DNA of 64,000 bases from contig MESA01000038.1 of NCBI GenBank assembly GCA_001770775.1, forward strand, positions 135,953 to 199,952. The letters are read 5' to 3'. The notes beneath the pieces were generated by a model, which searched no databases, had not been told where the DNA came from, and was given only the letters and a program-made list of their open reading frames with translations. Position numbers and translations under genes: made by a program. This DNA is from Burkholderiales bacterium RIFCSPHIGHO2_12_FULL_63_20. GTDB taxonomy: Bacteria; Pseudomonadota; Gammaproteobacteria; Burkholderiales; Burkholderiaceae_C. Each line of letters begins with the position of its first letter. The first letter of the stretch is position 1. Below are positions 1-10,976 of this stretch, in pieces.

Positions 1-851
1 CCATCAAGCGCCGCAACCCCGGCTTCAACGAGAACTACTACGGCTTTCGCACCTTCGGCAACCTGCTGGAAGAGGCCAAGGCCCGCGGCCTGTTGGAGTT
101 TGGCCGCGACGAAAAGTCGAGTGCCTTCGTCTTCCGCGGCACCGGTCTCACCGCCCTGGCCGAATCCTTGAGCCCCGAAGCTCTGGCCGAGGACCTCTCG
201 GAGAACGGCTACGCCGAACTCCCTGCGTCCACCGAGTCGGACGACGATGGGGCGGCCCGCACCGAATCCGCAGCGGCACCTGCACGCGAGGCACAGCCCG
301 AGTCTGGGCGCCACACGGCACGCGATGGCGAACCGCGCGGCCGTCGCCGCGGTCGTGGACGCGACCGGGATCGGGACCGCGGCGAAGCGGGCGATGGCGC
401 ACGCCCGTCACACCGTGAACCCATGGCCCCGCCCGCAGAGGCCTTTGATGCAGCGCGCGTCACGGCCTCGGCAGCCGCGACGAATGCCACTACCGAGCCG
501 TTCGAGACGGTGGCCGTCGCAGCGCCCGTGGCAGCGGAAGCGAGCGAGCCGCGTCGCCGCAGCCGAGGAGGTCGTGGGACCACGTCGACCCGTCGTGGCA
601 AATCCGGGGAGGATCAGGGTGACGCCGCGGGAGCCGTTGCCGAGCGTGAGGCGCCGGTGCGGGCCACCCCTGAACCCGCGCCCACCATGGTCTCGCCCGT
701 CCCGGCGATGACCGACGCGCCGCCAGCCGCCACAGCTGGCGAGCCTGGCACCCCACCGGCCGCCAAGAAAGCCCGACGCGCGCCAGCCAAGAAAGCGGCC
801 CCGCGTACGCGTGCGCCACGCAAGACCAGCGCACCGACCGACGGCGCCTGA
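1..851 (+). CDS. C-terminal part of NYN/LabA-like protein with OST-HTH/LOTUS-type domain and long basic disordered tail (5' end outside window)
   Basis: Frame open from position 3 (IKRRNPGFNENYYGFRTFGNLLEEAKARGLLEFGRDEKSSAFVF) resembles OST-HTH/LOTUS domains; tail rich in Ala/Pro/Arg/Lys ending AKKARRAPAKKAAPRTRAPRKT. NYN part is inferred, it lies upstream. Confidence 0.7.
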   Translation, partial: IKRRNPGFNENYYGFRTFGNLLEEAKARGLLEFGRDEKSSAFVFRGTGLTALAESLSPEALAEDLSENGYAELPASTESDDDGAARTESAAAPAREAQPESGRHTARDGEPRGRRRGRGRDRDRDRGEAGDGARPSHREPMAPPAEAFDAARVTASAAATNATTEPFETVAVAAPVAAEASEPRRRSRGGRGTTSTRRGKSGEDQGDAAGAVAEREAPVRATPEPAPTMVSPVPAMTDAPPAATAGEPGTPPAAKKARRAPAKKAAPRTRAPRKTSAPTDGA

Positions 852-875
852 TCGCCCTGGGCGGTCACCGCGTCC

Positions 876-2252
876 TCAGATGGGGGTTTCGGTGGCCGGC
901 AGCCAGAACCAGAAGGTGGCACCCTGCCCCGTCTGGCTCTCGGCGCCGACCCGGCCGCCGTGGCGCTCCACGATGCGCCGCACCAAGGCCAGACCCAGGC
1001 CCGTGCCTTCAAAATCGCGCTCTTCATGAAGGCGCTTGAATGGGGTGAACAGGTCGCGCTGACGGGTGGCATCGAAACCCACGCCGTTGTCCTGCACCGC
1101 CACCTGCACGCCGCCCTCCCGGACCTCGGCCCACACCCGCACCTGCGGCCGTGCGGCCTTGCGGGAAAACTTCAGTGCATTGCCCAACAGGTTGACCAGC
1201 ACCTGACGCAACAAAGCCTTGTCGCACGCGACCACGGGCAGCGGCGCAACCTGCACCGGTTGCGCATGCCCTTCACCGTGGCTGAGCTCGAGGTGCTGCA
1301 CCGACTCCTGGACCAACTCGGACAAGGCCACGGGCTGCTTGAGCAAGGCCACGTTCGACACACGGGCCAGTGCCATCAGGTCGGCGACCAGGTTGGACAG
1401 ATTGGACGACTGCGCTTGCACCGCCTGGAAGAGGCGGCGAGCGCGTTCGGTATCTCCAGCATCCAGCGCCGACAAAGCCACGCCTGACAGCCCCGCCATG
1501 CCCCCAAGCGGCCCCCGCAGGTCGTGAGACACCATGCTGTTGAACGATTCCAGCGAAGAGATGATGTCGCGCAACTCATGCGTGCGATCGGCCACACGTT
1601 GCTCCAGCGACTCATTGAGATCGCGCAAGTGGGCGCGCATGCGGCCCATCATGGCCGACATGACCCCCAGCCCAGCCAGCGCAAAGGGCACCGCGGACCA
1701 ATAGCGCAGTTCAACCTGATCCAAGCCCATGGCATAGGCACCCGCCACCATGGGGATGTACAGGCACAGCATGGCGGCCGCAATGCCATGTCCCGCGCCG
1801 CTCTCGCGTCGCATCGCCCCCAGACTCAGGCAGCCCAGATAGGCAAAGATCAGGCCCGTCACGCCGTTGGCGATCAAGCTCTCATATCCAGGCCAGAGCT
1901 GGCGCGTCATCATCAGGGAGAGATAAGCCAGCCAGGTCAACGCAAACGACCACCAGGGCCCCGGACGCGGATGGCCTGTGTACAGGCGACTGCCTGCCAC
2001 GAGCGCGCCCATGGTCGAGATGCCCAACACCATGGTGAGCACGTTCAAACTGGTACCAAACGGAGAATGCATGGCCGCCAACAAAACGGGCGCACCGGTG
2101 TTCATCACACCGGCAGCCGCAAAGGTGACGGCCCACCAGCCCAAGCCCCATTCCGGTCGTCCATGCCGAAACCGCAGGAACACCACTGCGACAAACAACT
2201 GCACCAGACCGGCGGCAATCGCGAAACCTTCCGAAAACGACAGAGGAGGCAT
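876..2252 (-). CDS. membrane sensor histidine kinase (HisKA + HATPase_c)
   Basis: Multiple N-terminal hydrophobic segments, H-box SHDLRGPL, N-box NLLGNALKFS, G-boxes DNGVGF and GTGLGLALV. Confidence 0.88.
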   Translation of the reverse strand: MPPLSFSEGFAIAAGLVQLFVAVVFLRFRHGRPEWGLGWWAVTFAAAGVMNTGAPVLLAAMHSPFGTSLNVLTMVLGISTMGALVAGSRLYTGHPRPGPWWSFALTWLAYLSLMMTRQLWPGYESLIANGVTGLIFAYLGCLSLGAMRRESGAGHGIAAAMLCLYIPMVAGAYAMGLDQVELRYWSAVPFALAGLGVMSAMMGRMRAHLRDLNESLEQRVADRTHELRDIISSLESFNSMVSHDLRGPLGGMAGLSGVALSALDAGDTERARRLFQAVQAQSSNLSNLVADLMALARVSNVALLKQPVALSELVQESVQHLELSHGEGHAQPVQVAPLPVVACDKALLRQVLVNLLGNALKFSRKAARPQVRVWAEVREGGVQVAVQDNGVGFDATRQRDLFTPFKRLHEERDFEGTGLGLALVRRIVERHGGRVGAESQTGQGATFWFWLPATETPI

Positions 2253-2371
2253 GCTGTGACCGAGAAATTCTGACCCCCAGTGTCACCGCATATCGCACCC
2301 CACCCTGTCGGTTTTTCCCTCGGAACCCACCCAAATGGGGGATGCGCTCGCGGTGACCGACTCGCCCGGGC

Positions 2372-2797
2372 TCAGCGCCGCGTCGGGACGCGCCAGACGA
2401 CGAGGCAGCCCACCAGTCCGGCGATCAGCACTGCGGCTTGCACGATGGGCCGTTCGGCCAATTGCCAGGCCGAGGCCCCCACCATCAGGGCCATCATCCC
2501 GGAGGCCAGCCACTTGATGCGCAAGGGCATGCTGTGGTGGGCCTCCCAGTCGCGCACCATCGGGCCCAGCCAGCGGTGCTGCACCAACCACCGATGCAGA
2601 CGGGGCGAGGCCTGGGCGAAACAGGCGGCTGCGAGCAAGACGAACGGCGTGGTGGGGAGTCCCGGCAGCACGGCACCCAGCAGGCCCAGCAACAAAGACA
2701 GCACCCCCGCCATCACCAGCACGGCGCGCTTGAGGCGCGCGCGAGCGGGCAGACGCTCAGGCAGCAAGGCAAACTTCGGCGTGGACATGCGGCCCAT
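2372..2797 (-). CDS. YbaN/DUF454 family inner-membrane protein
   Basis: Short protein with LGLLGAVLPGLPTTPFVLLAAACFAQASPRLHRWL motif typical of DUF454. Confidence 0.85.
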   Translation of the reverse strand: MGRMSTPKFALLPERLPARARLKRAVLVMAGVLSLLLGLLGAVLPGLPTTPFVLLAAACFAQASPRLHRWLVQHRWLGPMVRDWEAHHSMPLRIKWLASGMMALMVGASAWQLAERPIVQAAVLIAGLVGCLVVWRVPTRR

Positions 2798-2854
2798 TGT
2801 CGCCCAGACGCGTCCTCCGCCTGGGATGACCTTGCCAGATGCCCGAGCGCCGCC

Positions 2855-3628
2855 TCAGGCCCGTACCCGTACCCAATGGCGCTGCAGGCTGGCCCGCACC
2901 GATGCCGGATCGCCGAGCAACCCCATGTGGCCCAGCCCCGGCAAGGTGTCGACCACAGCCTGTGGGTTGACCTCGGCCAGGCGGCTCACCATGGCCTGTG
3001 CGGGCGGCGTGGTGCGCTCCCCGTGCACGAGGGTCACCGGCAGGTCCAACTGGTAGTAGGCGAAGGGCTGGGGCTCGGTGGACACGCTGCACACCTCGCG
3101 GAACATCTTCCAGCCCACCGGCCGGGTCATGGCCCGGGCCTTCTCAGGCATGCTGGCCCACATGCCCGGATGGTTCCAGTAGTCGATGAACCGTTCAATC
3201 CATGACTCCGAGCCACCCTCTTCCTCGTCCAGCATCGAGTTCTCGCCATACAGGTCCGCCACCTGGGCGGCCACCTCCGGGCTCAGCCGCTGCGGTTCGG
3301 CTCGCAAGGCCCCGAACAACACGGGTTCATACAGCCACAGCGAACGCACCGGCAGACCCATCTCCCGCACCAGTGTCAAGGCCACAAAGCCACCATACGA
3401 ATGTCCGCCCAGGTGAATGCCGGTGGTGCCCGGCGGAATCTGGGCCATCAAGTGGGCCACCTCATCCCGCACGGAGAACGCCGAGCCGCGCGGCAGCAGG
3501 TCATGCGGTGCGTAGCCCCGGTTCACCGGCGTCAGCGGCGTGATGCCTTCGGGCAGGTCCGCCAGCAAGGGACGCCACATGAAAGGCCCGGTGGCCGTGG
3601 AATGGATGAACAACGCGACTTCGGACAT
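2855..3628 (-). CDS. alpha/beta hydrolase
   Basis: GHSYGG nucleophile elbow, alpha/beta hydrolase length and C-terminal GLGHMG. Confidence 0.85.
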   Translation of the reverse strand: MSEVALFIHSTATGPFMWRPLLADLPEGITPLTPVNRGYAPHDLLPRGSAFSVRDEVAHLMAQIPPGTTGIHLGGHSYGGFVALTLVREMGLPVRSLWLYEPVLFGALRAEPQRLSPEVAAQVADLYGENSMLDEEEGGSESWIERFIDYWNHPGMWASMPEKARAMTRPVGWKMFREVCSVSTEPQPFAYYQLDLPVTLVHGERTTPPAQAMVSRLAEVNPQAVVDTLPGLGHMGLLGDPASVRASLQRHWVRVRA

Positions 3629-3642
3629 GGCAACACCTTTTT

Positions 3643-3700
3643 TACTTGCTTGATGAAAGTAGATGCCAGCCTAACATCAACAACTTGCATCAAGCAAGTA
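3643..3700. promoter_or_regulatory. putative HxlR-family operator: 13-bp perfect inverted repeat TACTTGCTTGATG-N32-CATCAAGCAAGTA
   Basis: Arms 3643-3655 and 3688-3700 in the divergent intergenic region between hydrolase and HxlR regulator. Confidence 0.65.
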
Positions 3701-3704
3701 GACT

Positions 3705-4253
3705 ATGCGCATGCGTCGCACCTCCTTTGCCGACATGAACTGCTCGATTGCCCGCGCGCTCGACCTGATCGGCGAATGGTGGACTTTGCTGATCGTGCGC
3801 GAAGCCTTCCTGGGCTGTCAGCGTTTTGGCGAGTTCGAGGCACGCCTGGGCATCGCGCCCAATGTGCTGAGCCAGCGCCTGCGTCACCTGGTGGACGGCG
3901 GGATCCTGCAGGTGACGTCCACCAGCCAGAGCGGGAAGGCGCTGGCCTACCGCCTCACGGACAAGGGCCGGGATCTGCATCCGGTCATCGTGGCGCTGGC
4001 CCAATGGGGCGACCAACACGCGGCAGCGCCCGAAGGTCCACCCATTCGTCTGGTGGAGCGGGCCACCGGCGTACCGATCGCGCCACTGACCGCCCGATCT
4101 GCCGTCAGCGACCACCCGCTGCGTCCAAGGGATGTGGCGGTCGTTGCCGGCCCGGGCGCCACCGATGCCGACCGCGCTCGCCTGGCCGATCTCAGGGCGC
4201 AGGAGACGGCGCAGGGCCGGCCGCTGCCCGTCGATCCGGCGCAGGGTGCGTGA
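3705..4253 (+). CDS. HxlR family winged-helix transcriptional regulator
   Basis: N-terminal MNCSIARALDLIGEWWTLLIVREAFLGCQRFGEFEARLGIAPNVLSQRLRHLVDGGIL matches HxlR proteins. Confidence 0.92.
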   Translation: MRMRRTSFADMNCSIARALDLIGEWWTLLIVREAFLGCQRFGEFEARLGIAPNVLSQRLRHLVDGGILQVTSTSQSGKALAYRLTDKGRDLHPVIVALAQWGDQHAAAPEGPPIRLVERATGVPIAPLTARSAVSDHPLRPRDVAVVAGPGATDADRARLADLRAQETAQGRPLPVDPAQGA

Positions 4254-4910
4254 TCAGAGCGGCCAGCCGCGTGCCTGACCGAACAGCAGACCACTCACGC
4301 CCGCCACATGGGCCAGCACCGTGACCCAGTAGATGGTCTGGAAAGCCTCTTTGCGTGATTTGTGGCGCAGCGTCTGTTGGGCGATCCGCGCCCCGGGCCA
4401 GCCACCCAACAGGCTCCACACATGCAGACTGCTCTCCGGCGTGCGCCATTGGCCGCGCTGCGCCGCCCACTTGTCACGCCAGTAGACGACAAACGTCCAA
4501 AGATTGAGGCCCAACCAAGCCGGAACGACCCAGGCTGGCAGGCGATGCGTGGCGCTGGCCCAGCCCAGCACCGCAGCCCACAGCAGCGCAACCAGCAAGA
4601 TCGGCCTCAGCCAGGGATCCCTCGGTGCCGACGCGCGGGGTTCAACGCGAGCACGACTACGCGTGGGCGCGGGATGTGACGTGGGAACCCGCCCTGCAGA
4701 ACGCGACGCCGCTCCTTGCACGGCCACCGCACGCGGCCCCTTGCCGCCCACATGGACCAGCTCGTAAGTCACGAGTTGCCCCACCTGGGGCGTCCAGCCC
4801 CGCTGTACATCTTTCACATGGAAGAACACGTCCTGCGTCCCTGCCGCGCCTGCGATGAAACCGAAGCCACGGTCCGCCTCCCAGCGGATCACTTTGCCTG
4901 TCTTGTTCAT
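4254..4910 (-). CDS. cold-shock domain protein fused to DUF1294 membrane domain
   Basis: N-terminal GKVIRWEADRGFGFI CSD; C-terminal DKWAAQRGQWRTPESSLHVWSLLGGWPGARIAQQTLRHKSRKEAFQ typical DUF1294. Confidence 0.92.
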   Translation of the reverse strand: MNKTGKVIRWEADRGFGFIAGAAGTQDVFFHVKDVQRGWTPQVGQLVTYELVHVGGKGPRAVAVQGAASRSAGRVPTSHPAPTRSRARVEPRASAPRDPWLRPILLVALLWAAVLGWASATHRLPAWVVPAWLGLNLWTFVVYWRDKWAAQRGQWRTPESSLHVWSLLGGWPGARIAQQTLRHKSRKEAFQTIYWVTVLAHVAGVSGLLFGQARGWPL

Positions 4911-4915
4911 GATGC

Positions 4916-4934
4916 AAAAAGGGGCCGAAGCCCC
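4916..4934 (-). terminator. Rho-independent terminator downstream of glnS
   Basis: Minus strand GGGGCTTCGGCCCCTTTTT just downstream of the glnS stop. Confidence 0.85.
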
Positions 4935-4955
4935 TGGTGTGGTGTCAACCGAAGA

Positions 4956-6764
<1,809 letters not shown>

Positions 6765-6846
6765 GCCTCGATTCTACGGGGCCGCTGGTCAGATGGCCGA
6801 CCGCGCGTTATAAGGGAAGCCTCCTCCATCTGAACTCTCGACCACC

Positions 6847-7707
6847 ATGGGCAACGGCAAAGACAAGAGCAAGGACAAAGGCAATGGCAAGGCCGGCAAG
6901 AACGGCAAAGAGCCAGACACCTTGAGCAAGAAGGACTACGAGGCCCTGCTGGAGCCCTTGCAGATCGAGCTCAACGGCATGGCCCGCTGGCTGGCCCACC
7001 ACGGTAAACGTCTGGTCGTGTTGTTTGAAGGCCGCGACACGGCCGGCAAGGGCGGTGCCATCAACGCGATTGCCGATTGCCTCAGTCCGCGTCAGTGCCA
7101 TGTGGTGGCCCTGAGCAAACCGTCTGAAGAAGAACAGGGTCAGTGGTACTTCCAGCGTTATGTGCCCCATCTGCCCACCGCCGGTCAGATCGCCTTGTTC
7201 GACCGCAGTTGGTACAACCGCCCCGGCGTCGAGACGGTGATGGGCTTTTGCAAGCCGCAGGACACGGAGCACTTTTTCAAGCAGGCCCCGGCGTTCGAGC
7301 AGTTGCTGGTAGACGACGGCATCTTGCTGTTCAAGTACTGGCTCACCGTGGACCAGGCCCAGCAGGAAGAGCGTTTTGCTGAACGCCGCGAAGACCCGCT
7401 CAAGCGCTGGAAGCTGTCACCGATCGATCTGGTCGCGCGTGAAAAGTACGCAGACTACGGCCGCGCCCGCGATCGCATGCTGGAGGCGACCCACACCAAG
7501 CAGGCGCCGTGGACCTTGGTGGACTTCAATGACCAAAAGCTGGGACGCCTGACCTTGATCCGTCACCTGCTCGATCACCTGCCAGACACCCATGTGCCCG
7601 AGCAAAACCTGGACTTCCCTCCCCTGAAGGGCAAAGCCGGCAAAGAGAAGTTCACAGGCCCCGTTTCACCCATCGCGCCCTTCAAACCTCCCCAATCGGC
7701 AGATTGA
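6847..7707 (+). CDS. PPK2 family polyphosphate kinase
   Basis: VVLFEGRDTAGKGGAI Walker A, FDRSWYNRPGVE motif, FKYWLTVD; Lys/Gly-rich N-terminus. Confidence 0.93.
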   Translation: MGNGKDKSKDKGNGKAGKNGKEPDTLSKKDYEALLEPLQIELNGMARWLAHHGKRLVVLFEGRDTAGKGGAINAIADCLSPRQCHVVALSKPSEEEQGQWYFQRYVPHLPTAGQIALFDRSWYNRPGVETVMGFCKPQDTEHFFKQAPAFEQLLVDDGILLFKYWLTVDQAQQEERFAERREDPLKRWKLSPIDLVAREKYADYGRARDRMLEATHTKQAPWTLVDFNDQKLGRLTLIRHLLDHLPDTHVPEQNLDFPPLKGKAGKEKFTGPVSPIAPFKPPQSAD

Positions 7708-7819
7708 GCCCCCGCGGCAGGTCCGGCGTCAGCCCAGGGAACATCCCCTGCTTCCAGGCGCCTCATGGCCCCCCTGGAGCGCCTAAACTGATCCGGACCT
7801 GTCGCTCCCCTGTCAACCC

Positions 7820-9067
7820 ATGCCCCCCACCCACGACGCCACCGTCCTCGCGCCCTTGCCCGGTCTGCCCACCCGCCATGGCGCCGATGTGACCAAGGCG
7901 CGCCGCGTGGCGCGGCATTTGCGCTGGCTGATCCGCGGCGCCAATCCGGAGCCCACTGCGGCGCAATGGCAGGCGCAAGCGCAGACGCTGCTGCGCGGGG
8001 ATGAAGCGGCGGACCGGCTGGTGAACTGGATGCAACAGGTCGGTGTGCAGGTCGGAATGCCGCAGTTTGAACGCGCTCTGGCCCAGGGCATCGATGCGAT
8101 GCCGGACGCCTCGCCTGAACTGCGTGCGTTCTTCGCCACCGTCGAAGCGACGCCGGCGTGGGTCGACCCGGATCTGCTCCTGCAAGGGGCCGCGGCCTGT
8201 CACATTTCAGGCCTGTCCGGCATGCGCGTGTTGCGCAATGCCGCGCTCATGGCCGGCTATCAGGCCTCCGCCATCAACCGCACGCTGGTCCTGACCGGGG
8301 CACTGGCCAAAGGCGCCCAGCGCCGGGTGGCAGAAACCACGAAGTGGTGGATCGATGTCACCCGCGAGGGTGGCCTGGGGCGCTTTGCGCCGGGCTTTCA
8401 AACCACCATCCGTGTGCGCGTCATCCACGCGATGTTGCGCAAGCGCGTTCACGCCATGCCCGAGTGGGACGAGGCGGCCTTGGGCCTGCCCATCAACCAG
8501 GGCGACATGCGAGCGACCTACCTGGGCTTCAGCGTGATCTTCCTGCTGGGGCAACGGGCCATGGGGGTGAAGCTCACGGATCAGGAGGCCCATGCCGTCA
8601 TGCACCTGTGGCGCTACATCGGATGGCTCATGGGGGTCGAGGAAGGCCTGCTCTGCGAAACCGAGCTGGAGGGCCGCGTGGCTCTCTACCAAAATCTGCT
8701 GGCCCAGGCCCCTGCCGACGAGAGCAGCCGCGCCTTGGGCCGCGCGCTGATGGACGAGCCGCTGCTTCGCCACTACACCGTCATGCCGCGCCTGGCTGGG
8801 CGCCTGGAAAAAGCCCGGCAGCTGAGCATCTGCCGCATGTTCCTGGGGCCGGAAGGCATGCGTGACCTGGGCCTCCCCAGCTACGTGATGCCTTGGTATC
8901 CGATGCTCACAGTGCCCTTTGAGGCGGCTTACCATCGGCTCAACCGCCTGCTGCCCGGTGGACGTCAGCGTCTGATCCGGCAGGGTCATCAAGCCCAAAT
9001 GGACTATTTGAAAGTGATGTTCGGTCATGCTCGGCCCGACATCACCGAGATTCCTGCGCCCCACTGA
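7820..9067 (+). CDS. MpaB/latex-clearing-like oxygenase (DUF2236 family)
   Basis: Overall pattern incl. KWWIDVT, HAMLRKRV, LPINQGDMRATYLGFSVIFL, WRYIGWLMGVEE typical of DUF2236 proteins. Confidence 0.75.
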   Translation: MPPTHDATVLAPLPGLPTRHGADVTKARRVARHLRWLIRGANPEPTAAQWQAQAQTLLRGDEAADRLVNWMQQVGVQVGMPQFERALAQGIDAMPDASPELRAFFATVEATPAWVDPDLLLQGAAACHISGLSGMRVLRNAALMAGYQASAINRTLVLTGALAKGAQRRVAETTKWWIDVTREGGLGRFAPGFQTTIRVRVIHAMLRKRVHAMPEWDEAALGLPINQGDMRATYLGFSVIFLLGQRAMGVKLTDQEAHAVMHLWRYIGWLMGVEEGLLCETELEGRVALYQNLLAQAPADESSRALGRALMDEPLLRHYTVMPRLAGRLEKARQLSICRMFLGPEGMRDLGLPSYVMPWYPMLTVPFEAAYHRLNRLLPGGRQRLIRQGHQAQMDYLKVMFGHARPDITEIPAPH

Positions 9068-9088
9068 GGTGTGGGAGCCCATGTACCG

Positions 9089-9559
9089 TCACGGCTCCCT
9101 GGAACTGGTGCCCTCAGGCTCGGTGGTGGTGTTTGCTGCGCCCTCGCGGGCCCGCTCCGCGTAGCGGTTGAAGCGCCAGGCCGTGCCCTCGGCGGTGATG
9201 CGTCGCCAGGTGGCACGCTTGTCGGCTGGGCTCATTTCGGGCCAGTGCTGCACCTCGGCAAAGGTGCGGCCGCAGCCCTTGCACAGGGCATCGCCCTGGC
9301 TGGTCGAGCAGATGGCGATGCAAGGGGTGTCGGGCAGACTGTCGTACCAGGCCAGCCAGGGGCCATGGAAGGGCGCAGGCATGCTGGCCTCGTCACACTC
9401 CACCTCTTGATGCTGGTCGAGCAGCGCCAGCAAGGCGCTCAACTGTGCCACCGCGTCCTGTGGCGCCCACCCGGCTGCTGGCGCCTGGCGGGTGCGCCAC
9501 CACTGCAAGGCGGCTTCGATGTCGGTGCGGTGGATGCCGGCCATGACCCCAGCCTTCAA
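9089..9559 (-). CDS. DUF3717 + DUF1289 domain protein
   Basis: IHRTDIEAALQWWRTRQ (DUF3717-like) and SLPDTPCIAICSTSQGDALCKGCGRTFAEVQHWPEMSPADKRATWRRI (DUF1289 Cys-rich motif). Confidence 0.85.
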   Translation of the reverse strand: MKAGVMAGIHRTDIEAALQWWRTRQAPAAGWAPQDAVAQLSALLALLDQHQEVECDEASMPAPFHGPWLAWYDSLPDTPCIAICSTSQGDALCKGCGRTFAEVQHWPEMSPADKRATWRRITAEGTAWRFNRYAERAREGAANTTTEPEGTSSREP

Positions 9560-9572
9560 CAGCGAAACGACC

Positions 9573-10910
9573 TCAAGCCTTGGCGGCTTTGGCCGCCTGC
9601 TCTGCGGCCTCGTGAGCTTGCAAGGCGACCAGGGCAGCCTCGACCACCTCGCAGCTGATGCCGTCAGCCAAGGTCACGGGGGCCTCGGCCAGCGGCGCGG
9701 CCCCTTCGGTCTTGAAGCGTTTGACCCAGCCCCCGGCCGCGCGGCCTTCGGCAAAGGCCTGGCTTTGCAGCAGCAGGTCGCCGTGCGCGGTGGTCAGCTT
9801 GAAATAGAACTGGCCATCGGCCTCGCGGTATTGTTTGAACACGGCCAGCTCGGCCTTGTGCGCGGTGTCCGTCTTGGCCTCCACGGCACCCGAGGCCACC
9901 ATGCGGCGCAGACCCACGGCATGGCGCAGCTCTTTGAGGAACGGCGTGGCACGGGCACGGGCCTTGTCGGCCCCAGCCGCCAACACAGCCTCGACCTGCT
10001 CAGGATGGGCCACCAGGTCGGCGTAGCGCTCACGCATCGGCCCCACATGGACTTCGATCAGCTCCACCAGACGCTGCTTGGCCTCGCCCCAGGCCAGGCC
10101 GGCACGCAGGTCGGCACGGAAGGCCTCGCGCTGGACGGCGTCGGCAAAGGCATCGAACAGGGTCACGAGGTGAGCGCCCTCAGGGTCCTTGGGCTCGCCC
10201 GGCAGCTTCGAGTCGGTGACGATGCGGGCCACCGCGTGTTGCAGCGCCTTGGGGCCGCCGTCGAACAAGGGCACGGTGTTGTCGTAGCTCTTGCTCATCT
10301 TGCGGCCGTCCAGCCCCGGCAGGGTGGCCACAGACTCTTCGATCTCGGCCTCGGGCAGCACGAACAGGTCCTTGCCACCACCGTAGAGGTGGTTGAAGCG
10401 CAGGGCCACGTCACGCGCCATCTCGATGTGCTGGATCTGGTCGCGGCCCACGGGCACGCGGTGGGCGTTGAACATCAGGATGTCGGCAGCCATCAGGATG
10501 GGATAGCAGTACAGACCCATGTTGATGTTGGCGTCCGGCTCCTCGTCCTTGGCCACATTGGCGTCCACCGAGGCCTTGTAGGCGTGGGCGCGGTTCATCT
10601 GGCCCTTGGCGGTGACGCAGGTCAGCAGCCAGTTCAGCTCGGTGATCTCGGGGATGTCGCTCTGGGCGTAAAAGGTCACGCGCTCGGTGTCCAGGCCGGC
10701 GGCCAGCCAGGTGGCGGCAATTTCAAGGCGCGAGCGGGCGATGCGGGCCGGGTCGTCGCACTTGATGAGGGCGTGGTAGTCGGCCAGGAAGAAGAAGCTC
10801 TCGACCCCCGGCTCACGGCTGGCGGCAATGGCCGGGCGGATGGCGCCGACGTAGTTGCCCAGGTGAGGGGTACCCGTGGTGGTGATGCCGGTGAGAACGC
10901 GTTGGGTCAT
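9573..10910 (-). CDS. trpS: tryptophan--tRNA ligase with C-terminal extension
   Basis: VLTGITTTGTPHLGNYVGAIRPA, KMSKSYDN motif; start assigned at MTQRVLTG. Confidence 0.93.
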   Translation of the reverse strand: MTQRVLTGITTTGTPHLGNYVGAIRPAIAASREPGVESFFFLADYHALIKCDDPARIARSRLEIAATWLAAGLDTERVTFYAQSDIPEITELNWLLTCVTAKGQMNRAHAYKASVDANVAKDEEPDANINMGLYCYPILMAADILMFNAHRVPVGRDQIQHIEMARDVALRFNHLYGGGKDLFVLPEAEIEESVATLPGLDGRKMSKSYDNTVPLFDGGPKALQHAVARIVTDSKLPGEPKDPEGAHLVTLFDAFADAVQREAFRADLRAGLAWGEAKQRLVELIEVHVGPMRERYADLVAHPEQVEAVLAAGADKARARATPFLKELRHAVGLRRMVASGAVEAKTDTAHKAELAVFKQYREADGQFYFKLTTAHGDLLLQSQAFAEGRAAGGWVKRFKTEGAAPLAEAPVTLADGISCEVVEAALVALQAHEAAEQAAKAAKA

Positions 10911-10976
10911 GAGAGCGCAGACGAAGGACAGGACAAGAGGCAAATTGTAGGGTGCCCCCGCTACACTCTAGGCCGC

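Noticed and set aside
9492-10976. N-terminal ~495 aa of the 705-aa plus-strand ORF ending in purN
   Set aside because: This is antisense to trpS; real purN starts at ATG 10977.
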